From: an uncultured Ignatzschineria sp.
Lineage (GTDB): Bacteria; Pseudomonadota; Gammaproteobacteria; Cardiobacteriales; Wohlfahrtiimonadaceae
DNA length: 64,000 bases
NCBI GenBank assembly: GCA_945639195.1
Contig: CALZEE010000002.1
Span: 62,001-126,000 of the forward strand
Direction: 5' to 3'
Made by a program: the position numbers and the translations under genes. The notes beneath the pieces were generated by a model, which saw only the letters and a program-made list of their open reading frames with translations, searched no databases and was not told where the DNA came from. Of the stretch, positions 8,950 through 19,442 are shown piece by piece. Position 1 is the stretch's first letter, and every line of letters begins with the position of its first letter.

Positions 8950-10155
8950 ATGACGAATATCGAGAAAAAAGCGCCAGCAGAAGCGCAATATGTGGTACCG
9001 ATTGCTTGCTTTTGGCTCGTGTTTTTAGCAACGAGCTCGCTTCGTGTGACGCTCACTTCCTTAGGGCCAGTTATGAGCGATATTGCTCAGGATTTAGGGC
9101 TTTCAAGTGCAGTAGTGAGTTTCTTGGTGACGATCCCGATTATTTGTATGGGCGTATTTGCGCTGCTCGCCTCTCCCTTGAGTAACCGTTTTGGGATGGA
9201 GCGGGTCATTACGATGAGTCTTTTTCTGGTGGCCATTTCAACGCTCACACGCAGTTATTTCCAAAGTACATCGTTACTCTTTTTCTCCTCTTTCTTAATG
9301 GGAATAGGGATTGCCGTTGCCGGACCTTTATTGTCGGGTTATGTGAAGCATCACTTTAAAAAGCGTAGCAATATCGGGATGATTTTTTATACCTTTGGCA
9401 TTAGTATTAGTGGTGTTTTAGGATCAATGAGCAGTTCTGTATTGAATCAGTATCTCGGATGGGATTGGTCTGTCACGCTACAGGTTTGGGCATTGCCTAT
9501 TTTAGTTGTCTCGGGAATTTGGGCGGCATTTTATCTTTTTAAAACAGGAGAGAGCGCCAATTCAAAGGCCCCTAAAGCTAAAATGCCCTGGAGAGAGCCG
9601 CGGGCATGGATGTTAGTCGCCTGTTTTGGAATGCAGTCAGGGCTTTTTTATACGAATGTCGCGTGGCTATTACCCTTTTTACTAGAGAAGGGAATCCCGG
9701 CATTTCATGCTAATGCACTCTTTAATCTCTCCATCTTTATGGGAATTATCGGGGGCTTTTTAGTGCCTGTTATTGTCATTCGGGTGGGTTTGAAGCGTAC
9801 TAGCATTAGTGCGGTTTCAATTGTAATCGCATGTGTTTTAACATTATTGATTGCCGGCAATAATCTCGTTTTACTCTATGGCGTTGTAGGGGTTTTAGGC
9901 ATCCTTGTCAGCTCAGGGCTATTTTCAATTACGATGTTGCTCCCCTTTAACGAAGTAGATGATGGTAACGCAGTTGCCAGTTGGACTGCAATGATGCTCT
10001 TTGGGGGCTATTGCTTCGCAGCATTTGTGCCAACGCTTTTGGGATTGCTATATGACTTAACAGGTACTTATGATGCAGTCTTTGTCGGATATTTATTGAA
10101 TGCCAGTATATTGCTATGCATTTTTATCTTCTTCTTCCGTAAAAAGAGTACATAA
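8950..10155 (+). CDS. MFS transporter, CynX/NimT family
   Basis: Inner-membrane major facilitator carrier of 401 residues with about 12 hydrophobic segments. A CynX/NimT-like opening (GPVMSDIAQDLGLSSAVVSFLVTIPI) precedes the loop SPLSNRFGMERVI. This branch includes the cyanate and nitroimidazole transporters, but the substrate here cannot be told. I chose the ATG at 8950 because it has a GGGGAG ribosome-binding site; the in-frame ATG at 8902 lies in the terminator. No catabolic partner gene adjoins it. Confidence 0.82.
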   Translation: MTNIEKKAPAEAQYVVPIACFWLVFLATSSLRVTLTSLGPVMSDIAQDLGLSSAVVSFLVTIPIICMGVFALLASPLSNRFGMERVITMSLFLVAISTLTRSYFQSTSLLFFSSFLMGIGIAVAGPLLSGYVKHHFKKRSNIGMIFYTFGISISGVLGSMSSSVLNQYLGWDWSVTLQVWALPILVVSGIWAAFYLFKTGESANSKAPKAKMPWREPRAWMLVACFGMQSGLFYTNVAWLLPFLLEKGIPAFHANALFNLSIFMGIIGGFLVPVIVIRVGLKRTSISAVSIVIACVLTLLIAGNNLVLLYGVVGVLGILVSSGLFSITMLLPFNEVDDGNAVASWTAMMLFGGYCFAAFVPTLLGLLYDLTGTYDAVFVGYLLNASILLCIFIFFFRKKST

Positions 10156-10306
10156 AAGCGCTATTAAGCGGGAAAATAAGGGAATAAATGGCTGATAATT
10201 TCAAAAATAATGCCTTTGATGATTAATTGACCAAATGGCACTAGGATTTTACAGAATGATCTCGTATATTGATGATCGGGCTCACGCCTTTTTAGGGGTG
10301 TGACGT

Positions 10307-10312
10307 TATAAT
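10307..10312 (+). promoter_or_regulatory. -10 element of the leuB promoter
   Basis: Perfect TATAAT 66 bp before leuB. No good -35 is visible at the expected distance, so this is a tentative call. Confidence 0.4.
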
Positions 10313-10378
10313 AGTGTGCGTTAATGAGTTTGAAACTAACGCAGTGATAAACTTTGAGTTCTGGAGAGCGCTTTTAAA

Positions 10379-11449
10379 ATGAAAGTATTAATTTTAGCAG
10401 GGGATGGCATTGGTCCTGAAATTGTTGGACAAGCTGAGAAAGTCTTAAACTTTGTAGCAGATAAACATGCTTTAGATATTTCGGTTGATCGCGCCCTGAT
10501 TGGGGGAATTGCTGTTGATGAAACGGGAAGTCCTTTTCCTGCTGAAACATTAGCAAAAGCACAAGCTGCTGATGCGCTCTTACTCGGTTCTGTCGGTGGT
10601 CCTAAATATGATGCGCTCCCACGCAATATTCGCCCAGAGCAAGGATTGCTTGCAATCCGTAAAGAACTTAATCTCTTTGCAAACCTACGCCCAGCACAGG
10701 TATTTAAAGAGCTTTCTCATGCATCGAGCCTTAAAGATGAGCTCGTTGCAGGCTTAGATATTATGATCGTGCGTGAATTAACCGGCGATATCTACTTTGG
10801 TCAGCCACGTGGTATCGAAGTACGTGATGGTGAGCGAGTCGGTTTTAACACGATGATCTATTCAGAATCAGAGATCCGTCGTATTGCCCATGTAGCTTTC
10901 CAAGCGGCGCAAAAACGCAATAAACGTCTCTGTTCAATCGATAAAATGAACGTATTAGAAGCAACGCAACTCTGGCGTGATGTTGTGACAGAAGTAGCAG
11001 CGGAATATCCAGAAGTGGAATTAACGCATCTTTTAGTGGATAACGCGGCAATGCAACTTGTACGTGCCCCTAAACAATTTGACGTGATGCTTACCGGGAA
11101 TATCTTTGGGGATATTTTATCGGATGAAGCATCGATGTTAACCGGTTCAATCGGGATGTTGCCATCAGCATCACTTGATGAGAATAATAAAGGACTTTAT
11201 GAGCCTATTCACGGTTCAGCACCTGATATCGCGGGCAAAGACATTGCAAACCCATTAGCAACCATTTTATCAGTCGCGATGATGTTCCGTTACACCTTTG
11301 ATCGTAACGATATCGCTGATGAAATTGAAAATGCTGTGAAAAAAGTGCTTAGCGAAGGCTATCGTACAAAAGATATTGCGACAAAAGATGAAGCCGTTAT
11401 CGGTTGTGTGGCAATGGGTAATGCAGTATTGGCGGCATTACAAGCTTAG
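10379..11449 (+). CDS. leuB: 3-isopropylmalate dehydrogenase
   Basis: Third step of leucine synthesis: oxidative decarboxylation of 3-isopropylmalate to 2-oxoisocaproate with NAD. The 356 residues show the family opening [11 protein letters not shown], the [10 protein letters not shown] segment, the substrate Arg region LFANLRPA, the [14 protein letters not shown] loop that separates LeuB from its malate and tartrate relatives, and the [17 protein letters not shown] loop. GGAGAG precedes the start. leuA and leuCD are not adjacent, but asd follows as in pseudomonads. Confidence 0.95.
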   Translation: MKVLILAGDGIGPEIVGQAEKVLNFVADKHALDISVDRALIGGIAVDETGSPFPAETLAKAQAADALLLGSVGGPKYDALPRNIRPEQGLLAIRKELNLFANLRPAQVFKELSHASSLKDELVAGLDIMIVRELTGDIYFGQPRGIEVRDGERVGFNTMIYSESEIRRIAHVAFQAAQKRNKRLCSIDKMNVLEATQLWRDVVTEVAAEYPEVELTHLLVDNAAMQLVRAPKQFDVMLTGNIFGDILSDEASMLTGSIGMLPSASLDENNKGLYEPIHGSAPDIAGKDIANPLATILSVAMMFRYTFDRNDIADEIENAVKKVLSEGYRTKDIATKDEAVIGCVAMGNAVLAALQA

Positions 11450-11509
11450 TTGTTTGATCTGTCTTGGGACATCTCAAGACATTCGATATTTTTTATTAAA
11501 GGGTACATC

Positions 11510-12634
11510 ATGAAAAAGTTGGGTTTAATTGGTTGGCGTGGAATGGTTGGTTCTGTTTTGATGGAACGAATGACGATTGAAAATGATTTTAATGGCATTC
11601 ACACCACCTTTTTCTCAACCTCAAATGCGGGCGGGAAAGCGCCAACAGTCTCAGGAAGCTTTGCTTCGGAGCTTGTGGATGCTTATGATATTGAGGCGTT
11701 AAAAGCGCAAGATATCGTCATCAGTTGCCAGGGCGGGGATTATACCTCTGCTGTATTCGAAAAGCTTCGTGCAACCGGTTGGAATGGTTATTGGATTGAT
11801 GCCGCATCCTCGCTCCGTATGAATGATGATTCGATGATTATTTTAGATCCTGTGAATCGTGACATTATTGATAGAAGTATTGATCAAGGCATCAAAAACT
11901 TTATCGGTGGAAACTGTACGGTGAGCTTAATGTTGATGGCGCTCGGATCACTCTTTAAAGAAGATTTAGTGGAGTGGGCGACCTCGATGACTTATCAATC
12001 AGCATCAGGTGCCGGTGCACAAAATATGAAAGAGCTTCTCGAGCAGATGGGCGCGATTCACGGTTTAGTGGCGAAAGATCTCTATAATCCTGCAAAGAGT
12101 ATTTTAGAAATTGATCAGATGATTACGGACTCTTTCAGCACTGACCAATACCCAAAAGCACGTTTTGGTGCACCACTTGCCGGTAGTTTAATCCCTTGGA
12201 TTGATTCTGAGCTTGAAAATGGACAGAGTCGTGAAGAGTGGAAGGCAATGGCAGAGAGTAATAAACTCCTTCAGTTAGACAAACATGTCCCCATTGATGG
12301 AACGTGTGTGCGTGTTGGGGCAATGCGTTGTCACTCACAGGGTTTAACCTTAAAGCTTAAAAAAGATGTGCCATTAGCAGATATCGAAGCCATGATTAAA
12401 GAGAGCAATCGTTGGGTAAAAGTTGTGCCAAATCATCGTGATATCACGATGCAGCAGCTCACTCCTGCAGCAACGTCGGGCACAATGACGATTCCTGTAG
12501 GACGCCTTCGTAAAATGAATATGGGACCTGAATTCCTGAATGCCTTTACGGTAGGAGATCAGCTTCTATGGGGAGCGGCAGAACCACTTCGCAGAATGCT
12601 CAATATTCTTTTAGAGCGTGAAGCGTCTTTATAA
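11510..12634 (+). CDS. asd: Aspartate-semialdehyde dehydrogenase
   Basis: Makes aspartate semialdehyde from aspartyl phosphate with NADPH, the branch point to lysine/diaminopimelate, threonine and methionine. The 374-residue protein starts [21 protein letters not shown], very close to the enterobacterial enzyme, with catalytic C136 in GGNCTVSLM. The frame is open further back to the leuB stop, but only the ATG at 11510 has a ribosome-binding site (AAAGGG). It lies 60 bp after leuB with no terminator between, so the two are probably co-transcribed. Confidence 0.96.
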   Translation: MKKLGLIGWRGMVGSVLMERMTIENDFNGIHTTFFSTSNAGGKAPTVSGSFASELVDAYDIEALKAQDIVISCQGGDYTSAVFEKLRATGWNGYWIDAASSLRMNDDSMIILDPVNRDIIDRSIDQGIKNFIGGNCTVSLMLMALGSLFKEDLVEWATSMTYQSASGAGAQNMKELLEQMGAIHGLVAKDLYNPAKSILEIDQMITDSFSTDQYPKARFGAPLAGSLIPWIDSELENGQSREEWKAMAESNKLLQLDKHVPIDGTCVRVGAMRCHSQGLTLKLKKDVPLADIEAMIKESNRWVKVVPNHRDITMQQLTPAATSGTMTIPVGRLRKMNMGPEFLNAFTVGDQLLWGAAEPLRRMLNILLEREASL

Positions 12635-12662
12635 TTGCCCACGATAAATATACATATCGATT

Positions 12663-12696
12663 AAAAACCTTAAAGGAAATCCTTTAAGGTTTTTTT
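12663..12696 (+). terminator. Intrinsic terminator after asd
   Basis: 14-bp perfect stem (12663-12676 with 12681-12694), four-base loop, ending in a T-run. Confidence 0.9.
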
Positions 12697-13034
12697 ATGA
12701 GGCTATTGTGTGGATTCTAGCGAGTTTTAAGCGCGTGATCTCCAGAGTTGTTATTGATCATTGAAAGGGATAGATTTTAATGCTATTACATTATTTTTAT
12801 CTTCAGGTTTATTTTTAATATCGTTATATTATCAATAATTTAAGATTTCAGTTAATTTATAAATATTTATATCTATATAAATATTATAACAAAGTTTGAA
12901 TTACTAAAATCTTCCTCCTATAATGAAATTAAGCGGTAAATAAGGCTATTTAGGTTCATAATATTGGCTGTTTTGCTTGCTTTGAAACGGAGAATAACCG
13001 ATGTAACTTAATTTTGGTAACTGTGGAGACTTTT
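12697..13034. other. AT-rich spacer before yegP
   Basis: About 340 bp of very AT-rich sequence with short A/T runs around 12790-12900. Presumably holds the yegP promoter; I see no distinct element. Confidence 0.5.
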
Positions 13035-13376
13035 ATGAGTGGCAAATTTGAAATATTTTTAGCAAAAAATAGTGAGTTTTATTTTCGATTAAAAGCAGGA
13101 AATGGGGAAATTATTTTAGGAAGCGAAGGGTATACTACAAAAGCTAATTGTCATAAAGGTATTGCGTCTGTACAGAAGAATGCCCTTGCAGCAGAGCGCT
13201 TTGAAAAGAAAACCTCTGAAAGCGGCAAATTCTCATTTAATTTAAAAGCGACTAATGGGCAAGTCATTGGTACAAGCCAAAGTTATAAGACAGAGTCAGG
13301 TCGAGATAATGGGATCGCATCCGTTGCTAAAAATGCACCAGATGCCACGATTGTGGATTTAACAGAAGAAGTATAA
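13035..13376 (+). CDS. yegP: YegP-like protein (UPF0339/DUF1508, two repeats)
   Basis: Small soluble protein of 113 residues made of two tandem copies of the DUF1508 unit (about 1-50 and 56-105). Each has a GKFxFxLKAxNGQxI strand pair and a GIASVxKNAP turn. It matches E. coli YegP in length and layout. Function is unknown. The ATG at 13035 is preferred over an upstream TTG (13014) because GGAG lies just before it and the homologue begins there. Single gene with its own terminator. Confidence 0.9.
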   Translation: MSGKFEIFLAKNSEFYFRLKAGNGEIILGSEGYTTKANCHKGIASVQKNALAAERFEKKTSESGKFSFNLKATNGQVIGTSQSYKTESGRDNGIASVAKNAPDATIVDLTEEV

Positions 13377-13435
13377 CTAATAGTATTCAATTACTTGTAT
13401 TCAAGTGCTATCTGGATACTTAAAAGAAAATAGAG

Positions 13436-13466
13436 AAGGGCGCAATGAGTGAATTGCGCCCTTTTT
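13436..13466 (+). terminator. Intrinsic terminator between convergent yegP and ygiQ
   Basis: Perfect 11-bp stem AAGGGCGCAAT/ATTGCGCCCTT (13436-13446, 13453-13463) plus T-run. Confidence 0.9.
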
Positions 13467-13566
13467 GTTATTTACGCTTTATTTGAGCGGGGGAATTGGT
13501 AGAGAGATGATTAAATTCCCTGAATACTCTTTCAACAGGATGCTTATCATTCTGTGAATATTGCGG

Positions 13567-15726
13567 TTACTTTGACCGTTTTCGATCGCGTTGACGCGGT
13601 ATTCCTTGGTAATTGGTCGTAAATTTCTGGTGATTTTTACTGTTGCCGGCAGGAGCGCGTTTTGTTGCTGCACGTTCTCTGTGTGATTCTGCAGGAATGA
13701 GTTGCTCTTTGCCGGAACCTATGAGGTCACTTCTGCCCATATAACGAAGTTCTTGACGTAGTAGTGGCCAGTTATTAGGGTCATGATAGCGCAAAAATGC
13801 TTTGTGTAATTGCCGGCGTTTTAAGCTTTTGGCCGATCCCACTTGCTCTGAATCTTTGCGAATCGGTTTTAACGGATTACGCTCAGAATAGTACATGGCT
13901 GTGGCAAGAGACATTGGGGTTGGAAGAAAGGCTTGTACTTGGTCTGTCCGGAAGTTATTCGCTTTGAGCCAGAGCGCGAGATTTAGCATATCTTCGTCTG
14001 TTGTACCGGGATGAGCAGCGATAAAGTAAGGAATAATGTATTGCTCCTTTCCGGCTTCTCGAGAGTATTTTTCAAAGAGCTGTTTAAAATCATCATAAGC
14101 GCGCATCGATGGTTTCATCATTTTTGAAAGCGGACCTTCTTCTGTATGCTCTGGCGCGATTTTGAGATAACCCCCTACATGATGGGTCACTAGTTCTTTG
14201 ATATATTCCGGATCGGTTGCGGCGAGATCATAACGAACCCCCGAAGCGATATGAATACGTTTAACCCCTTCGATTTCGCGCGCCTTTTGGTAGAGTGAAA
14301 TAAGGGGCTTATGATCAGTATTGAGATTCTGACAAATGCCAGGGAATACGCAAGAGAGCTTCCGGCAATGCTTTTCGATATTGGGATCTTTGCAGGCTAA
14401 ACGATACATGTTCGCCGTTGGTCCGCCAAGATCAGAAATATAGCCTTTAAAGTCTGGGCTACGATCACGAATCTCGGCGACTTCATCCAGAATAGATTGC
14501 TCAGAACGGCTCTGAATAATCCGTCCTTCATGCTCTGTAATTGAGCAGAATGAACAACCGCCAAAACAGCCGCGCATTATGCTAATAGAGTGCTTAATCA
14601 TCTCCCATGCGGCAATATGGGCATCGCCATAACTTGGATGGGGCGCTCGCTCAAAGGGCAGTGCAAAGACGGCATCGAGCTCTTTTGTGGAGAGCGGAAT
14701 GGGTGGCGGATTAATCCATACATCGAGATCCCCATGTTGTTGCACCATTGGGCGTGCATTAAAGGGGTTAGTTTCCAGATGTAAAATACGGCTAGCATGA
14801 GCATAGAGTGTTGGGGTATTGGAAACATCTTCAAAGCTTGGGAGACGGATTGTGAGATCTGTTCTTGTGATATTTTCGCTCTTAATGGCTTGCGCTTTTG
14901 TGGGGGCTTCAAGCGCAACATTTGCCTCGCATTTGGTATCAAAAGATTCACCATAAGGATTAATATAGGGGTCAATTTTGCCAACGTGATCAAAATGGGT
15001 GGAATCGAGTTCATGGCGTTCAAAGTGATGTTTCCCATGAGGGCGAATGAGCGAAGAGCCACGAATATCAGTAATCGTTTCTATCGGCTCGCCTTTTGCA
15101 AGGCGATGGCTGAGCTCGACAATAGAGCGCTCGCCATTTCCAAAGAGTAGTAGATCGGCGGCGCTATCAATTAAGATGGAGCGACGAATCGTTTCAGACC
15201 AGTAATCATAGTGCGCCACGCGGCGAAGAGAGGCTTCGATACCACCAATAATAATAGGAATTCCTTTATATGCTTCCCGTAATTTTTGTGTATAGACAAT
15301 CACCGCGCGATCAGGACGTTTTCCGGCAATATCGCCGGCCGTATAAGCATCATTTCTGCGAATCTTACGATCGGATGTATAGTGATTGACCATAGAATCC
15401 ATATTGCCGGAATTAACGCCAAAATAGAGATTTGGTGCACCAAGTCTCATGAAGTCATCAGTTGAACGCCAATTAGGTTGAGAGATTACACCCACGCGGA
15501 ATCCTTGTGCTTCAAGCAACCGACCTAAAATTGCGGTCCCAAAACTAGGGTGATCAATGTAAGAATCGCCGGTAACGATAATAATATCGCAGCTATCCCA
15601 GCCCAGTTGATCCATCTCATCGCGCGTTGTCGGGAGAAACGGTGCTGTGCCAAAGCGATGCGCCCAAAATTTTCGATAAGAGAAGAGCGGTTTAGCTTGT
15701 TCAAAATGACGCATATTAAGATCCAT
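13567..15726 (-). CDS. ygiQ: YgiQ family radical SAM protein
   Basis: Large (719 residues) radical SAM enzyme of unknown reaction, conserved in gammaproteobacteria. The N-terminal YgiQ domain includes [28 protein letters not shown] near residues 37-64. The 4Fe-4S/SAM motif is C387-x3-C391-x2-C394 in [10 protein letters not shown], and the C-terminal extension of the family is present. The basic tail (about 670-719) is rich in Lys/Arg and probably unstructured. An ATG four codons in (15714) is a possible alternative start. No partner gene adjoins it. Confidence 0.93.
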   Translation of the reverse strand: MDLNMRHFEQAKPLFSYRKFWAHRFGTAPFLPTTRDEMDQLGWDSCDIIIVTGDSYIDHPSFGTAILGRLLEAQGFRVGVISQPNWRSTDDFMRLGAPNLYFGVNSGNMDSMVNHYTSDRKIRRNDAYTAGDIAGKRPDRAVIVYTQKLREAYKGIPIIIGGIEASLRRVAHYDYWSETIRRSILIDSAADLLLFGNGERSIVELSHRLAKGEPIETITDIRGSSLIRPHGKHHFERHELDSTHFDHVGKIDPYINPYGESFDTKCEANVALEAPTKAQAIKSENITRTDLTIRLPSFEDVSNTPTLYAHASRILHLETNPFNARPMVQQHGDLDVWINPPPIPLSTKELDAVFALPFERAPHPSYGDAHIAAWEMIKHSISIMRGCFGGCSFCSITEHEGRIIQSRSEQSILDEVAEIRDRSPDFKGYISDLGGPTANMYRLACKDPNIEKHCRKLSCVFPGICQNLNTDHKPLISLYQKAREIEGVKRIHIASGVRYDLAATDPEYIKELVTHHVGGYLKIAPEHTEEGPLSKMMKPSMRAYDDFKQLFEKYSREAGKEQYIIPYFIAAHPGTTDEDMLNLALWLKANNFRTDQVQAFLPTPMSLATAMYYSERNPLKPIRKDSEQVGSAKSLKRRQLHKAFLRYHDPNNWPLLRQELRYMGRSDLIGSGKEQLIPAESHRERAATKRAPAGNSKNHQKFTTNYQGIPRQRDRKRSK

Positions 15727-16228
15727 TTAGCCGTTATATAAAATCACAGAGAGTCATAAAAAGACGTGGTAATTACCAATGAAACAGTCGAATAAACGAT
15801 ATTTTATTTTTTAATTACCGATACTTGTATCATTTTTCAAGAAAATAGTGAAATTTAGAGAAGTAAGTAAGCTGTTTTGTCGCTGAGATTACTAAGAGGC
15901 GGAAGGAGAGGACGACAGGATTGATAAGGATTAGTGGAACGCTATATAACCATGGTTTACGGTAAGTGCAAATGGGGGATGTTTATTTGAATAATCTTAT
16001 AAATGTATAAATAGTAATCAAAATAGGCAGTTTCTAATGAGAAGTTAGTGCATTCGATTTATGAATCATTATTATTTATCAATTAATCTGATTCTAACCC
16101 ATTGTTAATATGGGGATTTTAGGAATATTGTGAATGGAGTATCAATCAACGTTATTTGGGAATCATTTTTGTTTGTAACCCTTTGATTATAGCGATTAAT
16201 CTCAACTCGTAATGCCGGCGAGAGTTGT
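15727..16228. other. Long spacer between ygiQ and bfrA
   Basis: About 500 bp, AT-rich, no convincing ORF. Around 16062-16080 is an A/T-rich run with a weak resemblance to a Fur box; I would not rely on it. TGCCGGCG occurs at 16213. Confidence 0.4.
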
Positions 16229-16234
16229 TATACT
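16226..16234 (+). promoter_or_regulatory. Extended -10 promoter of bfrA
   Basis: TGT followed by TATACT (16229-16234), about 90 bp before bfrA. No clear -35, which an extended -10 does not require. Confidence 0.5.
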
Positions 16235-16324
16235 GTAGGGGTCTTATTTGATGTGCGCCGTGATTTGGGGTGCTATCAATACAATAATTTAACAATCGAT
16301 ATTAATAATAAAAGGGAATAAATT

Positions 16325-16792
16325 ATGAAAGGTAATAAAGAGGTTATTGATTATTTAAACGTACTTCTTGCAGGCGAACTCGCAGCGAGAGATCAATATT
16401 TCATTCACTCATCAATGTATGAAGAGTGGGGTTATATGAAACTCTTTGAGCGCATTAACCATGAAATGGATGATGAAACGGGTCATGCAAAAGAGATCAT
16501 TGCTCGTATCTTATTGCTCGAAGGTACACCAAAGATGGTTCCAGATGCGATCAATATCGGGGCAACTGTGCCAGAGATGCTTCAAAGTGATTTAAATCTT
16601 GAGCTTTCAGTACGTGATGCGCTTAAAAAAGGCGTGGCACTTTGCGAAGCACATCAAGATTACGTGACGCGTGATATGTTAGTGGTTCAGTTGAAAGATA
16701 CTGAAGAAGACCACGCGCATTGGCTTGAAAAACAATTACGCTTGATCAATACGATCTCGCTTCCGCTCTATCTTCAAAATGAATTAGCTTAA
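16325..16792 (+). CDS. bfrA: Bacterioferritin subunit with ferroxidase centre, lacking the haem methionine
   Basis: Four-helix iron-storage subunit of 155 residues. The ferroxidase ligands of bacterioferritin are present: E18, E51, H54, E93 (position 94 in E. coli; one residue is missing in the loop), E127 and H130, with Y25. The haem-ligating Met52 is replaced by Thr52. It is therefore predicted to oxidise and store iron but not to bind haem on its own. The next gene has the opposite pattern, so the 24-mer is probably mixed, as in the two-subunit Bfr of Neisseria. Confidence 0.9.
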   Translation: MKGNKEVIDYLNVLLAGELAARDQYFIHSSMYEEWGYMKLFERINHEMDDETGHAKEIIARILLLEGTPKMVPDAINIGATVPEMLQSDLNLELSVRDALKKGVALCEAHQDYVTRDMLVVQLKDTEEDHAHWLEKQLRLINTISLPLYLQNELA

Positions 16793-16832
16793 GTTAATAT
16801 CGGCTAAAATCGGTTAATCCCGGCATTTTAAG

Positions 16833-16865
16833 ACATCCCAGAATTGCCCGGCATTTCTGGGATGT
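16833..16865 (+). other. Hairpin between bfrA and bfrB
   Basis: Perfect 11-bp inverted repeat ACATCCCAGAA/TTCTGGGATGT with an 11-nt loop and no T-run. It probably acts as an RNA-processing or stability element that sets the ratio of the two subunits rather than as a terminator. Confidence 0.6.
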
Positions 16866-16897
16866 GAGTTGAATTATATTAAGTAAGGAGCGTTGTG

Positions 16898-17371
16898 ATG
16901 AAAGTTGAACGTACTGTTTTACAGCATTTAAATAAGGCTTTAGGCCAATACCTTATCTCGATTAACCAATATTTTCTTCATGCACGTATTTTGAAGAACT
17001 GGGGTTTTGAGGGATTAGGGCATCCGATCTATAAAAAATCGATTCAAGATATGAAAGAATCAGATGATCTGATCGAGCGTATCTTACTGCTTGAAGGTTT
17101 ACCAAATCTTCAAGAGCTCGGTAAACTACTTATCGGGGAAGATGTACCAGAAATTTTAAAATGTGATCTTGATCGTGAATATCAAAAACGTACGGTATTA
17201 GTGGATGCCATTACACATTTTGAAGAAGTGCAAGATTATGTTTCTCGTGATCTTTTAGCAGGAATGCTAGATGAGAGCGAAGAGTATATCGATTGGATTG
17301 AAACACAACAAGAAAATATCGGTCTATTAGGATTAGAAGTTTACTTACAGAACTTAATCGATAAGAAATAG
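16898..17371 (+). CDS. bfrB: Bacterioferritin subunit with haem Met52, degenerate ferroxidase centre
   Basis: Bacterioferritin of 157 residues. Met52, the axial haem ligand shared across the dimer, is present. Most ferroxidase ligands are lost: E18 is Tyr, E51 is Asp, H54 is Glu, E127 is Ser and H130 is Tyr; E94 remains. It should supply haem for iron release with electrons from Bfd but rely on BfrA for oxidation. AAGGAG supports the ATG at 16898; a GTG directly before it is also possible. It follows bfrA by about 100 bp. Confidence 0.9.
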   Translation: MKVERTVLQHLNKALGQYLISINQYFLHARILKNWGFEGLGHPIYKKSIQDMKESDDLIERILLLEGLPNLQELGKLLIGEDVPEILKCDLDREYQKRTVLVDAITHFEEVQDYVSRDLLAGMLDESEEYIDWIETQQENIGLLGLEVYLQNLIDKK

Positions 17372-17375
17372 ATTA

Positions 17376-17400
17376 AATGTTGAATGTTGAATGTTGAATG
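17376..17400. repeat. Short tandem repeat after bfrB
   Basis: About 3.5 copies of AATGTTG just past the bfrB stop. Non-coding. Confidence 0.8.
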
Positions 17401-17421
17401 ATTGTGACAGTGATCACAAGA

Positions 17422-17456
17422 AAAGGCTCAGAAGTAATAAACTTCTGAGCCTTTTT
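17422..17456 (+). terminator. Intrinsic terminator of the bfrAB unit
   Basis: 14-bp perfect stem (17422-17435 with 17441-17454), five-base loop, T-run. Confidence 0.9.
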
Positions 17457-17650
17457 ATATTGGAGTGAATTATGGATGTTGTCACATAATTCAAACTATT
17501 TTGCTTCGCTTTTGTGTCATGTCACAAAAGGGCAATCTATGGCAGATATCTATCGATTATATTGCTTAGATTTAATCTGAAAGAGGAATCTACGTATGTG
17601 TATGCTGCTAAAAAAGCACCATACGAAAATTTATTGAAGTGTAACGGTTA

Positions 17651-17860
17651 TTATCTCAGCTCGTAAGCTTGAGGAATCGCATGGCCTTGGCTTATAGGAG
17701 ATGCTTCTCCAGGAAGAAGGCTTCTTGCGATATCCGCGCATGATCCACAACCTGTGGCAACGCCTAATTTCATCTGTAAAGCTTCAAACGTTGTCACGCC
17801 ATTTTCAACAGCTTCAACAATCGCTTTATCGGTAATCCCATTGCAAAGACAAATATACAT
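17651..17860 (-). CDS. bfd: Bacterioferritin-associated ferredoxin
   Basis: Small 2Fe-2S protein of 69 residues that passes electrons to the haem of bacterioferritin to release stored iron. Cluster ligands are visible as C4-x-C6 and C38-x2-C41. The C-terminal dozen residues extend beyond the conserved fold. It lies convergent to bfrAB, which fits its role. An A/T-rich stretch at 17890-17915 upstream has a weak Fur-box look. Confidence 0.95.
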   Translation of the reverse strand: MYICLCNGITDKAIVEAVENGVTTFEALQMKLGVATGCGSCADIARSLLPGEASPISQGHAIPQAYELR

Positions 17861-18231
17861 GATTTATTCCTCTTATAACGTCATTTTTTATCATGTTAAT
17901 AGTAATTATTCGTATTTGCAAGTAGTAAGTGATTACATTCCAGAATGCGTCTTGCTTGTTTTAAGATGAAAATAATCGATCAGTAGCAAGAAATGCGGGT
18001 TTAGCGCTATACTATGAGCGTTTATAGCTGATAAATAAGCGATTGATTTTCGAGGAAATCATGCATTTATGATAGAAGTGGGGCGCTATAAACTAAGGGT
18101 TTTGCCATCAATTGTGAAGTATGGGTATACACAATTGATAGAATATCGGTGATAAACGGAGAAATGTTGAGTATCGAAAGGCTAGTGATCAGCATTTATA
18201 CGATGGATAATAGTTTATAAAAGAGGGCAGC
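17861..18231. other. Divergent spacer between bfd and epmA
   Basis: 371 bp carrying both promoters. Apart from the weak Fur-like stretch near bfd I see no distinct element and no small gene. Confidence 0.5.
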
Positions 18232-19194
18232 ATGCAGGGATCAGACACAAGGCGCGCGCAATTATGGGCGCGTGGAGAAGTATTTAGAGCAATTCGAGAG
18301 TATTTCTATCAGGAATCTGTCGTAGAAGTAGATACGCCGATTATGAGCCAATTTGGTAATCCTGATCCTGCGCTATTGAACTTTAAAGCGCCGTATAATG
18401 GTCCTGGAAAGCTTTATCAGCATGAGATGTATCTTATTACTTCGCCTGAATATCATATGAAGCGCTTACTCGCCGAAGGCGTGGGCTCTTGTTACTATCT
18501 TGGGAAGGTGTTTCGAGATGGTGAAATTAGTAAGCGTCATAATCCAGAATTTACGATGCTCGAATGGTATCGTTTAGATTATGATCTTGAGACCTTAATG
18601 GCGGAAGTTGTTGCGCTGATTCAGCGGGTTTCAGGCCAATCCTTGGAGGTCGTGTACTTGAGCTATTTAGAAGCATTTACATCGATTCTCGGCATTAATC
18701 CCTTCGATGAAAGCTTAGAATCACTGACAGCATTGATTCAAGCGAAAGGCATTGAGCTCACCTTTGCATTAAGAGATAAGGATGAAGCGCTAGATCTTAT
18801 TGTGTCGCACTTCATTGAGCCGGCATTTGATCCTGCAAAAATCACGTTACTCTATCATTATCCTGCAAGCCAAGCATCGCTCTCAAAGGTGGTTGAAGTT
18901 GATGGTTATCAGGTTGGAAAACGCTTTGAAGCGTATTGGAAGGGCTTAGAACTCGCCAATGGTTACGAAGAGCTCACGAATAGTCAGGAGCAACGTCGAC
19001 GTTTTATGGCAGAAAACATTACCCGTGCAGAGATCGGCTATGCGGCAGTCCCGATTGACGAGCTGCTACTTGAAAGCCTAGATAATGTGCCATTTTGTAG
19101 TGGCGTTGCACTGGGTGTGGATCGGTTATTAATGGCTATACAGAATATATTTGAAATTGATCAAATTATTCCCTTTGGGTTTGAAGAGGCGTAA
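18232..19194 (+). CDS. epmA: Elongation factor P--(R)-beta-lysine ligase EpmA
   Basis: Attaches (R)-beta-lysine to a conserved lysine of elongation factor P, which helps ribosomes pass proline stretches. It is a class II lysyl-tRNA synthetase core without the anticodon-binding domain. The 320 residues match EpmA rather than the roughly 500 of LysS. Motif 2 is FRDGEISKRHNPEFTMLEWYR-like (about 102-122) and motif 3 is GVALGVDRLLM near the C-terminus. epmB and efp are not in the window. The start has a GAGGGC ribosome-binding site. Confidence 0.93.
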   Translation: MQGSDTRRAQLWARGEVFRAIREYFYQESVVEVDTPIMSQFGNPDPALLNFKAPYNGPGKLYQHEMYLITSPEYHMKRLLAEGVGSCYYLGKVFRDGEISKRHNPEFTMLEWYRLDYDLETLMAEVVALIQRVSGQSLEVVYLSYLEAFTSILGINPFDESLESLTALIQAKGIELTFALRDKDEALDLIVSHFIEPAFDPAKITLLYHYPASQASLSKVVEVDGYQVGKRFEAYWKGLELANGYEELTNSQEQRRRFMAENITRAEIGYAAVPIDELLLESLDNVPFCSGVALGVDRLLMAIQNIFEIDQIIPFGFEEA

Positions 19195-19320
19195 AGGGGT
19201 GGGGATTTAGTTATTTAAATATGTTTTGAGCGTACTAAATGTATTTAGAAATTGATTGTATTGTCAGTCAATAGAATTGGAAATGTAGCGTTGTATGGGT
19301 ATTTATTACAAATACACATG

Positions 19321-19344
19321 TAAACATAAACATAAACATAAATG
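19321..19344. repeat. Short tandem AAACAT repeat
   Basis: Three and a half copies of a 6-bp unit in the spacer after epmA. Confidence 0.8.
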
Positions 19345-19353
19345 ATAGAGATA

Positions 19354-19389
19354 AAAAAGAGAGGCTTCTGAGTGAAAGCCTCTCTTTTT
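19354..19389. terminator. Bidirectional terminator between epmA and the betaine ABC operon
   Basis: 14-bp perfect stem AAAAAGAGAGGCTT/AAGCCTCTCTTTTT (19354-19367, 19376-19389) with A-run on the left and T-run on the right, so it works for both converging transcripts. Confidence 0.9.
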
Positions 19390-19442
19390 AAGGGGATGAT
19401 TTAAGTATTGCTTCTAAAAAGTTTATCTAGAAACAATCAGTT

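Noticed and set aside
14598-15062. Long minus-strand frame of 154 codons inside ygiQ
   Set aside because: Lies wholly within ygiQ on the same strand in another frame, and ygiQ is clearly the coding frame.
17376-17400. Tandem repeat as a possible CRISPR or phase-variation tract
   Set aside because: Only about 3.5 units of 7 bp after a stop codon, no spacers, no gene or promoter affected.
19321-19344. AAACAT repeat as a contingency tract
   Set aside because: Lies between a stop and a terminator, so length change would have no evident effect.
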